Assembly (NCBI RefSeq): GCF_000421565.1
Contig: NZ_ATXG01000012.1
Coordinates: 62,001-126,000, forward strand
Direction of reading: 5' to 3'
DNA: 64,000 nucleotides
DNA from: Agromyces subbeticus DSM 16689
GTDB lineage: Bacteria; Actinomycetota; Actinomycetes; Actinomycetales; Microbacteriaceae
The position numbers and the translations under genes are program-made. A model generated the notes under the pieces. That model was not told the DNA's origin, did no database searches, and saw nothing but the letters and a program-made list of their open reading frames with translations. Positions 32,004 to 40,433 of the stretch are shown piece after piece. Each line of letters starts with the position of its first letter. Position 1 is the stretch's first letter.

Positions 32004-32032
32004 TTGATTTGTCCGCGATTCTCCGGTATAAC
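32004..32032 (+). promoter_or_regulatory. Promoter for the plus-strand gene at 32126
   Basis: -35 TTGATT (32004-32009), 17 bp, -10 TATAAC (32027-32032). Back to back with the rpoB promoter. Confidence 0.6.
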
Positions 32033-32125
32033 CCGATTTCGGGTGCCGATCCGGGCCGGAATCCCCGACGCGCAGGCCAGTGCCGAACCTCACCGGCGCC
32101 GCGACATCCGTGACACCATGCGGTC

Positions 32126-32878
32126 ATGGAGCCGCGCATCGAGTTCGAGACCGACGTGTTCTCGGCGACCGGGCTGACCCTGCTCGTCGAGGGCACGGCG
32201 CAGTCGCACGTCGACCCGGTCGACCCCACGCGCCTCTTCTTCGAGTACACGCGCCGCATCGGCCACGTCATCGATTCGGCGGGCGAGCAGGGCGCGCCGC
32301 TTCGCGTGCTGCACCTCGGCGGCGGCGCGCTCACGCTCGCCCGCTACGTCGCGGCCACCCGGCCTGGTTCGCCGCAACTCGTCGTCGAGCTCGACGGCGA
32401 GCTGATGGGCGCCGTGCTCACCCGGCTGCCGCTTCCGGCGGGCGCCCTCGTCGAGGTCGTCGTCGGTGATGCGGCATCCGCCGTGGGTGAACTGACCGGG
32501 CCGTTCGACGTGGTGATCGTCGACGTGTACCGAAAGCTCGAGGCGCCGGCCTTCGTCGCGACCGTCCCGTTCATGAGCGGATGCCTCGGCCTCACGGCCC
32601 TCGGCGGAGTGCTCGTCGTGAACGTGGCCGACGCCGCGGGACTCGGCCGGCTGCGCGACCAGGCGAGAGCGGTCGCCCGCGCCGACCCGGCGGCGACACT
32701 GCTCGTCGCGGGCGACCCGTCGGTGCTCTCGGGCGCCGACGCGGGCAACGCCGTGCTGGTCGCGGGCCGGGGAGCCCTGCCGGCCGGGCTGCGCGAGCGG
32801 CTGCTCACGCAGGGCCCGCTCCCCTCTGCGCTGCTCGAGGGCGAGCGGCTCGACTTCGTGCTCTGGGGCGCGTGCTGA
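32126..32878 (+). CDS. Spermidine-synthase-like (methyltransferase-fold) protein, copy 1
   Basis: 250 residues with the Rossmann methyltransferase fold of the spermidine/spermine synthase family: nucleotide-binding LHLGGGALTLARYV near 68-81, the acidic strand VVELDGEL near 92-99 and FDVVIVDVYRK near 130. A short N-terminal beta region comes first. The family moves aminopropyl groups from decarboxylated AdoMet, but no polyamine pathway gene is nearby and small actinobacterial members often have unknown substrates. It is about 40% identical by eye to its neighbour at 32950. Confidence 0.7.
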   Translation: MEPRIEFETDVFSATGLTLLVEGTAQSHVDPVDPTRLFFEYTRRIGHVIDSAGEQGAPLRVLHLGGGALTLARYVAATRPGSPQLVVELDGELMGAVLTRLPLPAGALVEVVVGDAASAVGELTGPFDVVIVDVYRKLEAPAFVATVPFMSGCLGLTALGGVLVVNVADAAGLGRLRDQARAVARADPAATLLVAGDPSVLSGADAGNAVLVAGRGALPAGLRERLLTQGPLPSALLEGERLDFVLWGAC

Positions 32879-32949
32879 GCCCGGTGGCCGCGCACTGAGC
32901 CCTGCGGGCCACGGCTGCCGCTCGGCGGGCGCGCGGTAGCGTGGCAACC

Positions 32950-33804
32950 GTGTCAGAGCTCGAACGTCGCCTCGCCGTCAGCGGCCACCTCGCCCGGCTC
33001 GAGGAGTCGCGCCAGTCGCCGGGCTCGTGGACCCTCTACGTCGACGGCACGCCGCAGTCGCACGTCGAGCTCGAGCGGCCCGACTGGCTCGGCTTCGAGT
33101 ACGTGCGGCGCATCGGCCACGCGATCGACCTCGTGCGCCCCGAGGGGCAGCCGATCACGGCCGTGCACCTCGGGGGCGGGGCCTTCACCCTGCCGCGCTA
33201 TGTGGCCGAGACCCGCCAGGGGTCGCGCCAGCAGGTGATCGAGCTCGAGTCGGAGCTCGTCGAACTCGTGCGCGAGCACCTGCCGCTCCCCCGCACCGCC
33301 CAGGTGCGGGTGCGCCACGGCGACGCTCGCGAGGTGCTCGCGAAGCTGCCGCCGGGGCTCGACGGCGCGGTCGACATCGCCGTCGTCGACATCTTCTCGG
33401 GCGCGCGCACGCCCGCGCACGTGACGAGCGCCGAGTTCTACGGCCTCGTCTCGCCGCGGCTCGCGCCCGGCGGCATCGTCGCGGTCAACGTCGCCGACGG
33501 CGCAGGGCTCGCGTTCGCGCGCTCGCAGGCCGCGACCCTCGCGCACGTCTTCGAGCACCTCGCGATCGCCGCCGACACCTCGATGCTGAAGGGACGCCGG
33601 TTCGGCAACGTCGTGATGTACGCGTCAAACGACGAACTGCCGTTCGCCGGCCTGCCGCGCCGGCTCGCGAGCGATCCGGCGCCCGCCAAGCTCGTCGACG
33701 GCGACGAGCTGCGACGCTTCATCGCCGGCGCGCCCGTCGTGACGGACGCCACGGCGGTGCCGAGTCCGCCGCCGGCGCGTTCGGTGTTCCTCTCGAAGCC
33801 CTGA
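32950..33804 (+). CDS. Spermidine-synthase-like (methyltransferase-fold) protein, copy 2
   Basis: 284 residues, tandem paralogue of 32126-32878 with matching blocks TPQSHVELERPDWLGFEYVR, HLGGGAFTLPRYVAETR, VIELESEL and DIAVVDIFSG. The acidic-loop Asp of the first copy is Ser here (ELES), so the two may differ in substrate or one may be inactive. I place the start at the GTG at 32950, because -10-like TAGCGT (32937-32942) lies exactly 7 nt upstream (leaderless). Another in-frame GTG at 32941 would fall inside that box. The C-terminus adds a Pro-rich tail. Confidence 0.7.
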   Translation: MSELERRLAVSGHLARLEESRQSPGSWTLYVDGTPQSHVELERPDWLGFEYVRRIGHAIDLVRPEGQPITAVHLGGGAFTLPRYVAETRQGSRQQVIELESELVELVREHLPLPRTAQVRVRHGDAREVLAKLPPGLDGAVDIAVVDIFSGARTPAHVTSAEFYGLVSPRLAPGGIVAVNVADGAGLAFARSQAATLAHVFEHLAIAADTSMLKGRRFGNVVMYASNDELPFAGLPRRLASDPAPAKLVDGDELRRFIAGAPVVTDATAVPSPPPARSVFLSKP

Positions 33805-33805
33805 G

Positions 33806-33821
33806 GCGCGAGCGCTCGCGC
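33806..33821. terminator. Palindrome between convergent genes
   Basis: 16-bp perfect palindrome between the convergent methyltransferase-fold and alcohol dehydrogenase genes; possible two-way terminator. Confidence 0.35.
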
Positions 33822-33850
33822 GGCGAAGGCGCTCGTGCGCCGCTCGCCGC

Positions 33851-34897
33851 TCAGTCGCCGAAGGTAGTCGCGTCGATGACGAAGCGGTAGCGCACGTCGG
33901 AGGCGAGCACGCGCTCGTAGGCGACGTTGATCTCCGATGCCGGAATCACCTCGATCTGGGAGCCGATGCCGTGCTCCGCGCAGAAGTCGAGCATCTCCTG
34001 CGTCTCGCGGATGCCGCCGATGTTGGAGCCGGCGAGGGTCTTGTTGCCGCCGATGAGCGACATCACGCCCACCGCGAGCGGCTCGCCTGGCGCACCGACG
34101 CACACCATCGCCGCGCCTGCGTCGAGCAGGGAGAGGTAGGCGTCGAGGTCGATCACGGCACTGACCGTGTTGAGGATGACGTCGAACGAGCCGCGGAGCT
34201 CGGTGAACGTCGCCGGGTCGGAGGTCGCGCGGTAGTGGTCGGCGCCGAGACGCAGCCCGTCGTCCTGCTTGCTCAGCGTCTGTGAAAGCACGGTCACCTC
34301 TGCGCCGAGTGCGTGCGCGAACTGCACGCCCATGTGCCCGAGGCCGCCGAGGCCGACGATCGCCACGCGCGTGCCGGGGCCGACCTTCCAGTGCCGGAGC
34401 GGCGAGTAGGTGGTGATGCCGGCGCACAACAGGGGCGCCGCGACGTCGAGGGCGAGGGCGTCGGGAATGCGCAGCACGAACGACTCGGTCACCACGACCT
34501 GCTCGGAGTACCCGCCCTGGGTGACAGTGCCGTCGCGGTCGGCGTCGCCGTAGGCGAAGACCGGTCCCTCCACGCAGAACTGCTCGAACCCGCGGAGGCA
34601 GTGGCGGCACTGCCCGCACGAGTTGACCATGCAGCCCACGCCGACCCGGTCGCCGACGGCGTGCTTGGTGACCGCTTCGCCGATCTCGGAGACGGTGCCG
34701 GTGATCTCGTGGCCGGGGGCGAGCGGGTAGCGCTGCGCGCCCCAGTCGCCGCGCACCGTGTGGATGTCGGAGTGGCAGATGCCGGCGAAGGCGATGTCGA
34801 TGCGCACGTCGAGCGGCCCGAGGGTGCGGCGTTCGATACGGGTGCGCTCGAGCGGAGCGGCTTCGCTCGGCGCGGCGTAGGCATTGACCAGGGTCAT
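33851..34897 (-). CDS. Zinc-dependent NAD(P) alcohol dehydrogenase (YahK/CAD-like)
   Basis: 348-residue medium-chain dehydrogenase. The catalytic zinc ligands are Cys41 of GICHSDIHT, the His-Glu of GHEITG and a later Cys; the structural zinc site is [15 protein letters not shown]. The coenzyme motif is GLGGLGHMG near 180. The start at 34897 has GAGGAA upstream. The pattern fits NADPH-preferring aldehyde reductases such as YahK and cinnamyl alcohol dehydrogenase. The substrate cannot be told. It lies 85 bp after pxpC in the same direction, so it may be a separate unit. Confidence 0.9.
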   Translation of the reverse strand: MTLVNAYAAPSEAAPLERTRIERRTLGPLDVRIDIAFAGICHSDIHTVRGDWGAQRYPLAPGHEITGTVSEIGEAVTKHAVGDRVGVGCMVNSCGQCRHCLRGFEQFCVEGPVFAYGDADRDGTVTQGGYSEQVVVTESFVLRIPDALALDVAAPLLCAGITTYSPLRHWKVGPGTRVAIVGLGGLGHMGVQFAHALGAEVTVLSQTLSKQDDGLRLGADHYRATSDPATFTELRGSFDVILNTVSAVIDLDAYLSLLDAGAAMVCVGAPGEPLAVGVMSLIGGNKTLAGSNIGGIRETQEMLDFCAEHGIGSQIEVIPASEINVAYERVLASDVRYRFVIDATTFGD

Positions 34898-34982
34898 CTC
34901 GGGTTCCTCGGGGCTCGGGGCAGGGGCGTTCGGCGAGTGGGACGCCTGCACGACGCTACACGCGTGTGTCGACGAGACGGAT

Positions 34983-35843
34983 TCACGCGTGCCGGAACCG
35001 CACCACTTGACCCGGCCGCAACTGGGCAACGGCGTCGAGTGAGGCGGGCGAGATGATCGCGATGACGGGGTAGCCGCCGGTGACCGGTCGATCGGCGAGC
35101 AGCATCGTCGGCCGGCCGTCGCCCGCGACCTGGATCGAACCGGGCACCGTGGCCTCGCTCGCGAGCTCGCCGGGCACTCGCCGCTCGAGTGCCTGGCCCT
35201 CGAGCCGGGCGCCGACCCGGTCGGCCTGGCCCGAGAGGCGCCAGGCGTCGTCGAAGAGCGTCGCGCGCGCGGCATCCGTGAACCAGTCGGCTCGCGGGCC
35301 GGGCAGGAGCGCCAGGGTCACGACCTCGGCCGGCGGCGGGAACGCCGCTTCGCGATCGAGCAGGGGCACGGATGCCGCGGGCGGCGGGCCGATCGCGAGC
35401 ACTCGCCCGGCGGTCACCGGTTCAGGTCCGATCGCGGAGAGCGTGTCACGCGATCGGGAGCCGAGTGTCGCCGGCTCGTCGATGCCGCCTCGCACCGCGA
35501 GCAGGTACCGCGCTCCGCGTGCGGCCGGGCCGACCTCGAGCGCGGCGCCCGCCGCCGCCCGGGTCGCGGTGTACGGCGCGATCGAGCGACCGTCGACCGT
35601 CACCGGCCCCCAAGCGCCCGTCACCGCGAGCCAGGCCTCGTCGTCGAAGCGCGCCCGGAACCCGCCCATCAGGATCTCGAACCCGGCCGCCCCATCGGGG
35701 TTGCCGACGAGCCGGTTCGCGAGGGCCAGGGCTCCACGATCGAGTGCTCCCGAGCCGGCGACGCCCACGTGCGCGAGGCCAGGCCGGCCGAGGTCTTCGA
35801 CGAGCACGAGTGGCCCGGCCTCGATCACGGTGATGCGGTTCAC
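34983..35843 (-). CDS. pxpC: 5-oxoprolinase subunit C
   Basis: 286 residues from the GTG at 35843 (GGAGGT upstream; GTGA overlap with pxpB). Biotin-dependent carboxyltransferase AHS2/KipA family: [21 protein letters not shown] at the N-terminus, GGI near 150 and a C-terminal [15 protein letters not shown]. With PxpA and PxpB it hydrolyses 5-oxoproline (pyroglutamate) to glutamate using ATP. Last gene of pxpABC. Confidence 0.9.
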   Translation of the reverse strand: MNRITVIEAGPLVLVEDLGRPGLAHVGVAGSGALDRGALALANRLVGNPDGAAGFEILMGGFRARFDDEAWLAVTGAWGPVTVDGRSIAPYTATRAAAGAALEVGPAARGARYLLAVRGGIDEPATLGSRSRDTLSAIGPEPVTAGRVLAIGPPPAASVPLLDREAAFPPPAEVVTLALLPGPRADWFTDAARATLFDDAWRLSGQADRVGARLEGQALERRVPGELASEATVPGSIQVAGDGRPTMLLADRPVTGGYPVIAIISPASLDAVAQLRPGQVVRFRHA

Positions 35844-36472
35844 GGGCTGCCGACCTCCCTGAATCGCACCCGCCTGCCGGGCAGCAGGAGCGCCGGCGAC
35901 GGAGCTGCGGGGTTCCAGAGCTCGGCATCGGTGCGACCGATCAGCCGCCAGCCGCCAGGGCTCTGCCGTGGGTAGACGCCCGCGAACGCTCCGGCGAGCG
36001 CGACGGCGCCGGCCGGCACGCGGGGCCGCGGGGCGTCGAGCCGAGGGACCTCGAACGGCCAGTCGTCGCTGACGAGGTAGCCGAAGCCCGGAGCGAAGCC
36101 GATGAACGCGACCCGCCACTCGACGGCCTTGTGATGCGCGATGAGCGCCTCGGGTGAGACGCCGAGGGTGCCCGCCGTCTCGTGCAGGTCGACGCCGTCG
36201 TACACCACGTCGATCACGACCTCGGAGGCGACGCGTCCAGCCCGACGGGCGCCGGCCTCTGCCGGAACCCGCCGGATCCAGGTCGCGGCCGATTCGAGCG
36301 GCAGCCGGTCGGGGTCGACGGCGACGAGGATGGTGCGCGCCGCCGGCACGAGTTCGACCACGCCCGGCGGCGGCTCGGCCGCGAGCGCGTCGTGCAGCGC
36401 GAGCACCTCGTCGAGCGAGTCGCACTCGACGAGCACCGCCGCGTCGCCGCTCGGCAGCAGTCGACGGCTCAT
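35840..36472 (-). CDS. pxpB: 5-oxoprolinase subunit B
   Basis: 210 residues, AHS1/KipI family. Seen are GDAAVLVE near 9, the central VVYDGVDLHETA, and the family hallmark FIGFAPGFGYL near 118-128, then RQSPGGWRLIGRT near the C-terminus. Overlaps pxpA (ATGA) and pxpC (GTGA), so the three subunits are translationally coupled. Confidence 0.92.
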   Translation of the reverse strand: MSRRLLPSGDAAVLVECDSLDEVLALHDALAAEPPPGVVELVPAARTILVAVDPDRLPLESAATWIRRVPAEAGARRAGRVASEVVIDVVYDGVDLHETAGTLGVSPEALIAHHKAVEWRVAFIGFAPGFGYLVSDDWPFEVPRLDAPRPRVPAGAVALAGAFAGVYPRQSPGGWRLIGRTDAELWNPAAPSPALLLPGRRVRFREVGSP

Positions 36473-37239
36473 GCGAACGCCTCGATCGCGATGCCCGAGC
36501 GTTCGAGCGCCGATCGCACGGCGCGCGCGATCACGACGGCTCCGGGGGTGTCGCCGTGCAGGCACAGCGAGTCGGCGCCGAGCTCGACCCGGCTGCCGTC
36601 GTCGGCGGTGATGCCACCCGTCTCGACGATCTCGAGTGCACGGTCGGATGCCGCGGCGGGATCGTCGACCACGGCACCCGGCTCGCCGCGCGGCACGAGG
36701 CCTCCGTCGGCCGCGTAGCCCCGATCGACGAACGCCTCGCGGGCGTACCGCAGGCCCGCGGCATCCGCTGCCCGTTCGATCGCGCTCGTCGGCGGCCCCA
36801 GGAGCGGCAGCGCCGAGTCGTACGCCGCGACCGCCTCGGCGAAGGCGTGTGCAGCCGACTCGTCGACGGCGAGCCGATGGTAGAGCGCACCGTGCGCCTT
36901 GACGTACCGCACGCGCGTGCCGGCCGCGCGAGCGACGCCGTCGAGCGCGCCGAGCTGGGCGAGCAGCTCCGCGGCGATCTCGGCCGGAGTCGCGTCGAGC
37001 GAACGCCGCCCGAAGCCGGCGAGATCGCGATAGCCCGGGTGCGCGCCGAGCGCGACCCCGTGGCTCGCGGCGAGTCGTGCGCTCGACAGCATCGTCATCG
37101 CATCGCCGGCGTGGAAGCCGCACGCGACGTTCGCGCTCGAGACGAGGGCGAACATCGCCGCGTCGTCGCCGAGTCGCCACTGGCCGAACGACTCGCCGAG
37201 GTCGCTGTTCAGGTCGGTACTGGTCACATCGTCGCTCAT
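36469..37239 (-). CDS. pxpA: 5-oxoprolinase subunit A (LamB/YcsF family)
   Basis: 256 residues from the ATG at 37239. The family signature TDLNSDLGESFG lies at the N-terminus, then SSANVACGFHAGD, GAHPGYRDLAGFGRR, VKAHGALYH and the C-terminal CLHGDTPGA. In-frame ATGs at 37260 and 37269 are possible, but the GGGAGG there is too close to 37260; I am not certain of the start. First gene of pxpABC, divergent from the sugar dehydrogenase gene 68 bp away. Pyroglutamate arises from glutamine-starting peptides, so the operon complements peptide use. Confidence 0.92.
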   Translation of the reverse strand: MSDDVTSTDLNSDLGESFGQWRLGDDAAMFALVSSANVACGFHAGDAMTMLSSARLAASHGVALGAHPGYRDLAGFGRRSLDATPAEIAAELLAQLGALDGVARAAGTRVRYVKAHGALYHRLAVDESAAHAFAEAVAAYDSALPLLGPPTSAIERAADAAGLRYAREAFVDRGYAADGGLVPRGEPGAVVDDPAAASDRALEIVETGGITADDGSRVELGADSLCLHGDTPGAVVIARAVRSALERSGIAIEAFA

Positions 37240-37307
37240 CACGTCGTTCTCGGCGGGCATGCCTCCCATTCTGGCGCGGACTCCCTCAGACTGGAGTGGG
37301 AGGACGG

Positions 37308-38516
37308 ATGACACGGACGCACGCAGGCCATCGATCCGCCGGGCGAGCGGGGCGCGCGGCATCCGTCGCGCTCATCGCCGTCGTGCTTCCACTCGCGCTG
37401 CTCGTCGCGTGCACCGCCGCCCCGCCGCTGCCGACGCCGACCCCGTTGCCGAGCTCGGACCCCGCGACCGACTCGCCGACCCCCACGCCGGTGCCGCCGG
37501 CGCCGCCGCCGGCCGTGCTGCAGCCGGCCGGAGCACCGGAGCCGATCGCCTCCGGGCTCGAGGCGCCGTGGTCGATCGCACTGCTTCCGAACGGCGGGGT
37601 GCTCGTCAGCGAGCGCGACAGCGGCGACATCGTCGAGGTGCTCGCCGACGGCTCGCTGCGCGTCGCCGCGACCGTGCCGGGCGTCGCCGCGGGCGGAGAA
37701 GGCGGCTTGCTCGGGCTCGCCTTCCTGGCCGGCGACGGCGAGCGCGGCGACCAGGTCTACGCGTACCACACCGCGGCATCCGACAACCGGGTCGTGCGGA
37801 TGCCGCTCAGCGGCGCCCCCGGCGCGCTCGCGCTCGGCGCCCCCGAGCCCGTGCTCACCGGCATCCCTCGCGGCGGGGCGAACCACAACGGCGGCCGCAT
37901 CGCCTTCGGCCCCGACGGGCTGCTCTACGTCACGAGCGGTGACGCCGGCAATCGCGATGCCGCGCAGGACCCGGCGTCGCTGTCGGGCAAGATCCTGCGG
38001 GTGACGGCCGACGGCGCGGCCGCGCCCGGCAATCCGTTCGGCAACGCGGTGTGGTCGCTCGGCCACCGCAATCCGCAGGGCATCGCGTGGGACGCGCGCG
38101 GCGACATGTGGGCCGCCGAGTTCGGGCAGAACACCTTCGACGAGCTCAACCGCATCTCGCGCGGCGGCAACTACGGCTGGCCGATCGTCGAGGGGGCGGC
38201 GGGCGACCCGCGCTTCATCGACCCGGTCGCGCAGTGGTCGACGTCGGAGTCGAGTCCGAGCGGGCTCGCGGTGATCGGCGACACGCTCTTCCTCGCGGCG
38301 CTGCGCGGCGAACGCGTCTGGAGCGTCGCGCCCGCGACCGCCGGCGGTGCGCTCACCGCGACGCCGTGGTTCGCCGGCGAGCTCGGGCGCATCCGCGATG
38401 TCACCGTCGGCCCCGACGGCTCGCTCTGGCTGCTCTCGAACAACACCGACGGGCGCGGATCCCCTGGCGAGGGTGACGACCGGCTGTACCGGGTGCCGCT
38501 CGCGCCGCCGGGATGA
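37308..38516 (+). CDS. PQQ-dependent aldose sugar dehydrogenase, lipoprotein
   Basis: 402 residues. Signal peptide with lipobox LLVAC (acylated Cys near 32), then a Pro/Thr-rich linker and a six-bladed beta-propeller of the soluble glucose dehydrogenase type. Visible family blocks: GLEAPWSIALLPNGGVLVSER, GEGGLLGLAF, GGANHNGGRIAFGPDGLLYV, LGHRNPQGIAWD and GGNYGWP. Members oxidise aldose sugars with PQQ outside the membrane. No PQQ biosynthesis gene is in the window, so the cofactor may come from elsewhere. GGAGG precedes the ATG at 37308. Confidence 0.85.
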   Translation: MTRTHAGHRSAGRAGRAASVALIAVVLPLALLVACTAAPPLPTPTPLPSSDPATDSPTPTPVPPAPPPAVLQPAGAPEPIASGLEAPWSIALLPNGGVLVSERDSGDIVEVLADGSLRVAATVPGVAAGGEGGLLGLAFLAGDGERGDQVYAYHTAASDNRVVRMPLSGAPGALALGAPEPVLTGIPRGGANHNGGRIAFGPDGLLYVTSGDAGNRDAAQDPASLSGKILRVTADGAAAPGNPFGNAVWSLGHRNPQGIAWDARGDMWAAEFGQNTFDELNRISRGGNYGWPIVEGAAGDPRFIDPVAQWSTSESSPSGLAVIGDTLFLAALRGERVWSVAPATAGGALTATPWFAGELGRIRDVTVGPDGSLWLLSNNTDGRGSPGEGDDRLYRVPLAPPG

Positions 38517-38583
38517 TCGCGGTCTCGCCGCGAACGCCGCCACCTCCTCGCCCGTGACGGCGGGCGGGACTATTCTCAGTTCC

Positions 38584-39081
38584 ATGGCGGATCTCGAGCG
38601 CGTTCGGCGGTGGGCCGAGGCCCTCATCGTGCTGCACCTCGACGCCGCCACCTGGAGTTTCGGGTTCGACAACGCGAAGAAGCGCGCGGGCCTCTGCAAC
38701 TACACCGACAAGCGCATCTCGGTCTCGCGCTACCTCGCCGCCCGCTACGACGACGACGAGATCCACCAGGTGCTGCTGCACGAGATCGCGCACGCCCTCG
38801 CCGGCCCGCGCGCCGGGCACGGGCCGAAATGGGCGTCGACCGCCGCGGGCCTCGGCTACGTCGGCCGGCGCACGCACGACGGCGAGGTGGCGCACGAGCT
38901 CGCGCCGTGGGTGGGCCGGTGCCCGGCCGGTCACGAGCACTTCCGCTACCGCGAGCCCCGCCGGCAACTGAGCTGCGGACTCTGCCAGCGCGGCTTCGAT
39001 CGCGCGAACCTCATCGTGTGGCGCCGGCGCGAGATCACCACGGCCGTGCGCCGCAAGGCCGCGAGCGCCGCAGCAGGCTGA
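38584..39081 (+). CDS. SprT-like zinc metalloprotease-fold protein
   Basis: 165 residues. The metzincin-like motif HEIAHALAGPRAGHGPKW (near 61-78) supplies the zinc ligands and catalytic Glu, and a C-terminal zinc-ribbon-like part carries CPAGHE and SCGLCQRGF. The family is related to the SprT/Spartan fold that cleaves DNA-bound proteins in eukaryotes; the bacterial role is unclear. A -10-like TATTCT (38571-38576) sits 7 nt before the ATG, so the mRNA is probably leaderless. Confidence 0.8.
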   Translation: MADLERVRRWAEALIVLHLDAATWSFGFDNAKKRAGLCNYTDKRISVSRYLAARYDDDEIHQVLLHEIAHALAGPRAGHGPKWASTAAGLGYVGRRTHDGEVAHELAPWVGRCPAGHEHFRYREPRRQLSCGLCQRGFDRANLIVWRRREITTAVRRKAASAAAG

Positions 39082-39113
39082 GCGGCGCACTCCGAGCCAG
39101 TATCTTTGGTTGC

Positions 39114-39725
39114 ATGCCCGTCTCCACCGTCTCGATCGCCGTCGGGCAATGGTTCACCACCGGCGACGCAGTCCGCTGGTGGTTCGACTCGGGTTCCTTC
39201 GCACTCGATTTCGCCTACACGGGCCCGATCGGCGGGCTCCGAGCCGATGAGCTGCTGCACGCACCCGACGACCTCACGCAGTGGCTGCACGAGCGATTCC
39301 CGGTGGCCGTCGGCGCCGCCCGCTCGCGAGACCTGTTCGATGCGATCGCGCTGCGCGACGCGATCAGCCGCATGGCGCTCGCCGCGAGTCGCGACGAAGC
39401 GCTGCGCGCGGCCGACATCGATCTCGTGAACCTCTATGCCGCAACACCCGACATTCCGCCGTCGCTCGCCGGGGGCATGATGCAGGCCGGGCGTTCGGTG
39501 CAGACGGTGCCGCAAGCGCTCTCGACGATCGCCCGCGATGCCGTCGACCTCTTCTCACCGGCGAACGCCGAGCGCATCCGGTGCTGCTCCAGCGACGACT
39601 GCGACGTCGTCTACCTCGACACCTCCCGCGCGGCGAGCCGCCGCTGGTGCTCGATGCAGCGGTGCGGCAACCGGGCGAAGGTTCGCGCGCACCGCGCTCG
39701 CAAGGCCGTGCGCGTCGCCGCCTGA
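39114..39725 (+). CDS. CGNR zinc-finger (ABATE domain) protein, probable regulator
   Basis: 203 residues. The N-terminal ABATE-like region is followed by the C-terminal CGNR zinc finger RCCSSDDCDVVYLD...RWCSMQRCGNRAK (about 155-190) and a basic tail. Proteins of this type are thought to be stress-response transcription regulators. Only the four-cysteine finger and the WCSMQRCGNR block are seen; the rest is family knowledge. -10-like TATCTT (39101-39106) lies 7 nt upstream of the ATG, indicating a leaderless message. Confidence 0.85.
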   Translation: MPVSTVSIAVGQWFTTGDAVRWWFDSGSFALDFAYTGPIGGLRADELLHAPDDLTQWLHERFPVAVGAARSRDLFDAIALRDAISRMALAASRDEALRAADIDLVNLYAATPDIPPSLAGGMMQAGRSVQTVPQALSTIARDAVDLFSPANAERIRCCSSDDCDVVYLDTSRAASRRWCSMQRCGNRAKVRAHRARKAVRVAA

Positions 39726-39754
39726 GCGGCGCCCGCACCGGTCGGGCTTCGGCC

Positions 39755-40354
39755 TCAGCCGCGAGACGCCTTGCCGGCCGTGCCGCCGGCCCGGAGCACC
39801 CGCGCGGTGTCGCTCGAGTCGAGTGCCGCGGCCGTGTGCAGCTCGGCGGCACTCAGTCCGGCAGCCGCCGCCGAACGGCCGGAGGTCGATGCCGAGGTGA
39901 GGTGGCGTACCGCTCGGCGCAGACCGCCGAATGCCGCTGCCGCGACCGCCGCTTCAGGAGACGTGTCGTCGACGCCGAGCCCCGCGAGCGCGTCGATGAC
40001 GGCGCCGGCGCCGAGCAGGTCATCGGCCGCGAACCGCTCGTCGGCGTCGCCTGCACCGACCACGGCGATGAACGCCCGTCGGCCGAGCCGCTCCTGCTCG
40101 GCGAGGATCCAGCGCGCAGCGGCACTCGCGTCGACGAGCCCGGCCTCGAGCACGGCGGCATCGATGGGCGCGAGGCCGGCGAGATCGACCGCGCCGCCAC
40201 CGAGGTTCGGCGTCCGCCCCGCGGCATCCGGCAGCACGTCGACCCAGACCAGGATGTCGACACCGGCGCCGATGCGGGCTGCACCTCGACGCCCCCAATC
40301 GAACCTCACCTGGTACTTCGCTTGGGCGTCGGGGCTCGGGTTCTGCTCGTTCAC
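39755..40354 (-). CDS. Possible 2-phosphosulfolactate phosphatase-like (ComB-like) protein
   Basis: 199 residues, Ala/Gly-rich, start at the GTG at 40354 with TAACCT (40361-40366) 6 nt upstream (leaderless). The opening KYQVRFDWG...ILVWVDVL and the later AFIAVVGAGDADERFAADDLLGAGAVIDAL resemble the ComB family, which dephosphorylates 2-phosphosulfolactate in coenzyme M synthesis. An actinomycete does not make coenzyme M, so the actual substrate would be different. The assignment rests on these two blocks only. Confidence 0.5.
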   Translation of the reverse strand: MNEQNPSPDAQAKYQVRFDWGRRGAARIGAGVDILVWVDVLPDAAGRTPNLGGGAVDLAGLAPIDAAVLEAGLVDASAAARWILAEQERLGRRAFIAVVGAGDADERFAADDLLGAGAVIDALAGLGVDDTSPEAAVAAAAFGGLRRAVRHLTSASTSGRSAAAAGLSAAELHTAAALDSSDTARVLRAGGTAGKASRG

Positions 40355-40433
40355 CCGCACAGGTTATCCCGGGGCGGCGGGCACGCCCTCGCAGATGACG
40401 CCGACGACCGATGAGCGCGTCACACGCTCGCGG

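Larger units (their letters stand above)
31809..32125. other. Divergent promoter region between rpoB and the methyltransferase-fold genes
   Basis: 317 bp with no gene. Holds the rpoB promoter (31967-31995), a plus-strand promoter (32004-32032) eight bases away, and a rpoB leader of about 150 nt. Confidence 0.75.

Noticed and set aside
33806..33821. Palindrome as a regulator binding site
   Set aside because: It lies between convergent gene ends, where a terminator is the simpler reading.
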